A stretch of DNA of 15,508 nucleotides from an uncultured bacterium. Lineage in GTDB: Bacteria > Bacillota > Clostridia > Lachnospirales > Lachnospiraceae. The stretch is taken from positions 1 through 15,508 of the forward strand of contig CAMTZV010000001.1 of the NCBI GenBank assembly GCA_947086625.1. Reading direction: 5' to 3'. The position numbers were made by a program, and so were the translations under genes. Shown here piece by piece: positions 13,682-15,508 of this stretch. Each line of letters opens with the position of its first letter. The stretch's first letter is position 1. Below the pieces are notes generated by a model. It saw only the letters and a program-made list of their open reading frames with translations. It searched no databases and was not told where the DNA came from.

Positions 13682-15508
13682 GATCGACCCGCGCACGCGG
13701 GAAATGCTGCTTTCGCAGATACAGGCGCTTGCGGCCTCCTACGTGCCCGAGTGGCAGTTTGACGAAAAGCGCCCGGATATCGGCTCGGTGCTGGCGCTGC
13801 TCTTTGCCGACCAGCTCATGGAAAATATAAAGCGCTACAATCTGACGCTGGAGCGCGATTACGTGGAATTGATCAATATGCTCGGCATCTCTTTGCGCCC
13901 GGCGGCCCCGGCGCACGCGCTCGTGCAGGTTTCCCTCGCGGGGGAGACGGTGGCGGGCGTGACGCTTGCCGCCGGGACGAAGCTGCTCGGCGCTTATGGC
14001 GACGATGAGAAGATCGTGTTCGAGACGGCGCACGGCATTTTCGTCACGCCCTCGAAGCTGACGGCGGCCTTTCTGACCGCGGCGGACCACGGCAGCATCC
14101 GCCCGCTGCTCGGCAGCTTCCCGGACGCGCGCTTTCTCGAGGAGGACGCCGCAGCGGACGACGAGGACGAGGATTTTCTGCCGCAGGAGGCGCAGGCGCG
14201 CATGTTGCGCTTCACGTCCCCGTATCCTTTCACGTTTTTTGACGTGAAGGAGAGCAATTACGGCGTGTACGGGCTGAGCGTCTATCACCCGTATCTGTTC
14301 GACGTGGAGGACAACGAGATCCTCATGGAGCTTGACGGTGGGGAGGACGTGTTCGCGGCGCTTTGCGCGGGAACTCTTACGCTCTCCTTTTACGGGCAGG
14401 AGGGCTTTGTGCCGGTGACGGATCTGCGCATGGTGGGCGAGACGCGCATGGCGTTTACGAAAAGCCTGCCGTGCAAAAAGGTGTCGGCGGACAGCCGGGA
14501 TTACTCGATGCTCTTGTTTTGCAGCGAACGCCCGGTGACGGAGGAGCTTTTTTTGCGGGACATCCGCTTTGCCTCCTGCGGCAAAAAGCAGCCGGCGGGG
14601 CTTGTGCTAAGCGGCGGCAGAGAGCTGGAAAGGGAGCGGTTTCTCCCGTTCGGGGAGACGCTCGGGCTTTACGACGAGGTCTACATCGGGCATCCGTCGT
14701 ATTTTTCCAAGCCGGGGGCGCGCATCACGCTGAGCTTTTCCTTAAGCTTCGGCGAGCATCTGGTGACGATTCCGAAGGCCGAGGAGGATGCCACGCTTAA
14801 AATCATCAAGCGCAGGCCGAAAAAGGACTATCTCGGGACGGTGGCGCAGGTGTACGCGGAGGAGATTTCGTTTGAATATTTTGACGGTGCGCGCTGGAGG
14901 CGGCTTTCCTGCACGACGCCGACCGCGCAGCTTTTCAATACGGACAGCGGCGCGCAGGTAGAGCTCTCGTTTATCTGCCCGCACGACTGGCAGCGGGCGG
15001 ACGCGGAGGGGCTTGAGATGCACTGCATCCGCATGCAGCTTTTAAAGGCGGACAACTGCTATTATCAGCCGGCCAACCATCACTATCCGATCGTCTCGCA
15101 CCTTTCGCTCTCCTACAGCTATGAGGAGCGGTTTGAGCGCCCGCACAGGCTCTTTTCCTTCTGCGGCAGCGACCGGACGGACGTGACAGGGTACCTGATG
15201 AAGGGCAGGGACGTGCCGGTGCTGCGCAGGCATCCGTACCGGGACGACGCGCTCTACCTGTGCTTTGCCGGGCGCATGGAGGAGGGCCCGGTGAGTCTCA
15301 TGTTTCGCATGGACGACACGCAGACGGCACAGCTGAACCGCGCCGAGGTTTACTATTCCTGTCGGGACGGCTGGGAGCGGCTAAAGCTCGTGGACTACAC
15401 CGCGGATTTCGGGCACACGGGGACAATCCTCTTTCTGCCGCCGTCGGATTTTTCTAGGCGGACGCTGGAGGGGATTTATGTAGCTTCCAGCGACACAGTA
15501 AGGAGTGC
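13644..15508 (+). CDS. Baseplate J/Pvc11-like wedge protein, cut by the window end
   Basis: An open frame of 621 codons starts at ATG 13644 inside the gp25 gene and runs without a stop to the window edge. The start MRQSTTITSNNYEIDPRTRE, followed by YVPEWQFDEKRPDIGSVLAL and LFADQLMENI, matches the conserved N-terminus of baseplate J-type eCIS proteins (Pvc11-like), which build the wedge ring of the baseplate. The strands LVQVSLAGETVAGVTLAAGT follow, as in that family. Residues 165-177 are a strongly acidic insert (EEDAAADDEDEDF). GGAG lies only 3 bases before the ATG, so initiation probably depends on coupling with the overlapping upstream gene. An in-frame ATG at 13704 would remove conserved residues. 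It could alternatively be the Pvc12-like partner. The C-terminus is not visible. Confidence 0.85.
   Translation, partial: MRQSTTITSNNYEIDPRTREMLLSQIQALAASYVPEWQFDEKRPDIGSVLALLFADQLMENIKRYNLTLERDYVELINMLGISLRPAAPAHALVQVSLAGETVAGVTLAAGTKLLGAYGDDEKIVFETAHGIFVTPSKLTAAFLTAADHGSIRPLLGSFPDARFLEEDAAADDEDEDFLPQEAQARMLRFTSPYPFTFFDVKESNYGVYGLSVYHPYLFDVEDNEILMELDGGEDVFAALCAGTLTLSFYGQEGFVPVTDLRMVGETRMAFTKSLPCKKVSADSRDYSMLLFCSERPVTEELFLRDIRFASCGKKQPAGLVLSGGRELERERFLPFGETLGLYDEVYIGHPSYFSKPGARITLSFSLSFGEHLVTIPKAEEDATLKIIKRRPKKDYLGTVAQVYAEEISFEYFDGARWRRLSCTTPTAQLFNTDSGAQVELSFICPHDWQRADAEGLEMHCIRMQLLKADNCYYQPANHHYPIVSHLSLSYSYEERFERPHRLFSFCGSDRTDVTGYLMKGRDVPVLRRHPYRDDALYLCFAGRMEEGPVSLMFRMDDTQTAQLNRAEVYYSCRDGWERLKLVDYTADFGHTGTILFLPPSDFSRRTLEGIYVASSDTVRS

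Noticed and set aside
13232..13690. Frameshift between the gp25 gene and the J-type gene, which overlap by 38 bases
   Set aside because: The J-type frame has its own ATG and a conserved N-terminus, and no slippery heptamer was seen near the overlap. Ordinary coupled translation explains it.

Overview
The window is the structural core of a phage-tail-like contractile injection system (CIS) of the extracellular type (eCIS; Pvc/Afp-like). All genes lie on the + strand and are closely packed, apart from two repeat-filled gaps around the tube gene. Recognisable parts are a Pvc16/DUF4255 cap, a PAAR-like DUF4280 tip, one sheath, a gp19-type tube, a tail-assembly-chaperone-like protein with an overlapping DUF6760 reading frame, a second gp19-type tube protein with a repetitive tail, two CIS_tube baseplate hub proteins, a gp27-like hub, a gp5-like spike, a gp25-like wedge and the start of a baseplate J/Pvc11-like wedge. 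No capsid, portal, terminase, integrase or lysis gene is seen, so this is not an ordinary prophage fragment. Strong AGGAGG-type ribosome sites, use of GTG starts and GC-rich codons suggest a GC-rich member of the Firmicutes (Clostridia, perhaps Lachnospiraceae or relatives). The taxonomic call is an inference.

Layout. 1-158: tail of an upstream gene. 163-1918: cap, an unrecognised 240-residue protein and the spike tip. 1959-3662: sheath. 3663-4022: a gap holding about 80-bp tandem units and one long hairpin element. 4023-4520: tube. 4521-5094: a second gap with two more long hairpin elements and small derivatives. 5095-5660: chaperone-like frame plus DUF6760 frame, joined by a probable -1 slippery site. 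5691-6929: repeat-tailed tube paralogue. 6960-9026: a 688-residue, highly charged helical protein. 9030-10812: two tandem CIS_tube paralogues. 10825-13204: gp27 and gp5 halves of a VgrG-type spike encoded as two genes. 13232-15508: gp25 wedge and the start of the J-type wedge, which runs off the window.

How the parts would work together (from the families): the gp27/gp5 hub and spike, sharpened by the PAAR-like tip, sits in a wedge ring of gp25 and J-type proteins. CIS_tube proteins join the hub to the tube, the sheath polymerises around the tube, and the Pvc16 protein caps the far end. Effectors, the AAA+ ATPase (Pvc15), fibre (Pvc13) and usual tape measure (Pvc14) are not seen and may lie outside.

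The most notable observations are (1) a heptamer A AAT TTT in the right phase to fuse the chaperone-like frame to the DUF6760 frame, as in the P2 gpE/E+E' and lambda gpG/GT tail chaperones, and (2) a family of long imperfect hairpins in the gaps on both sides of the tube gene. Their copies differ by compensatory changes, indicating selected structure.
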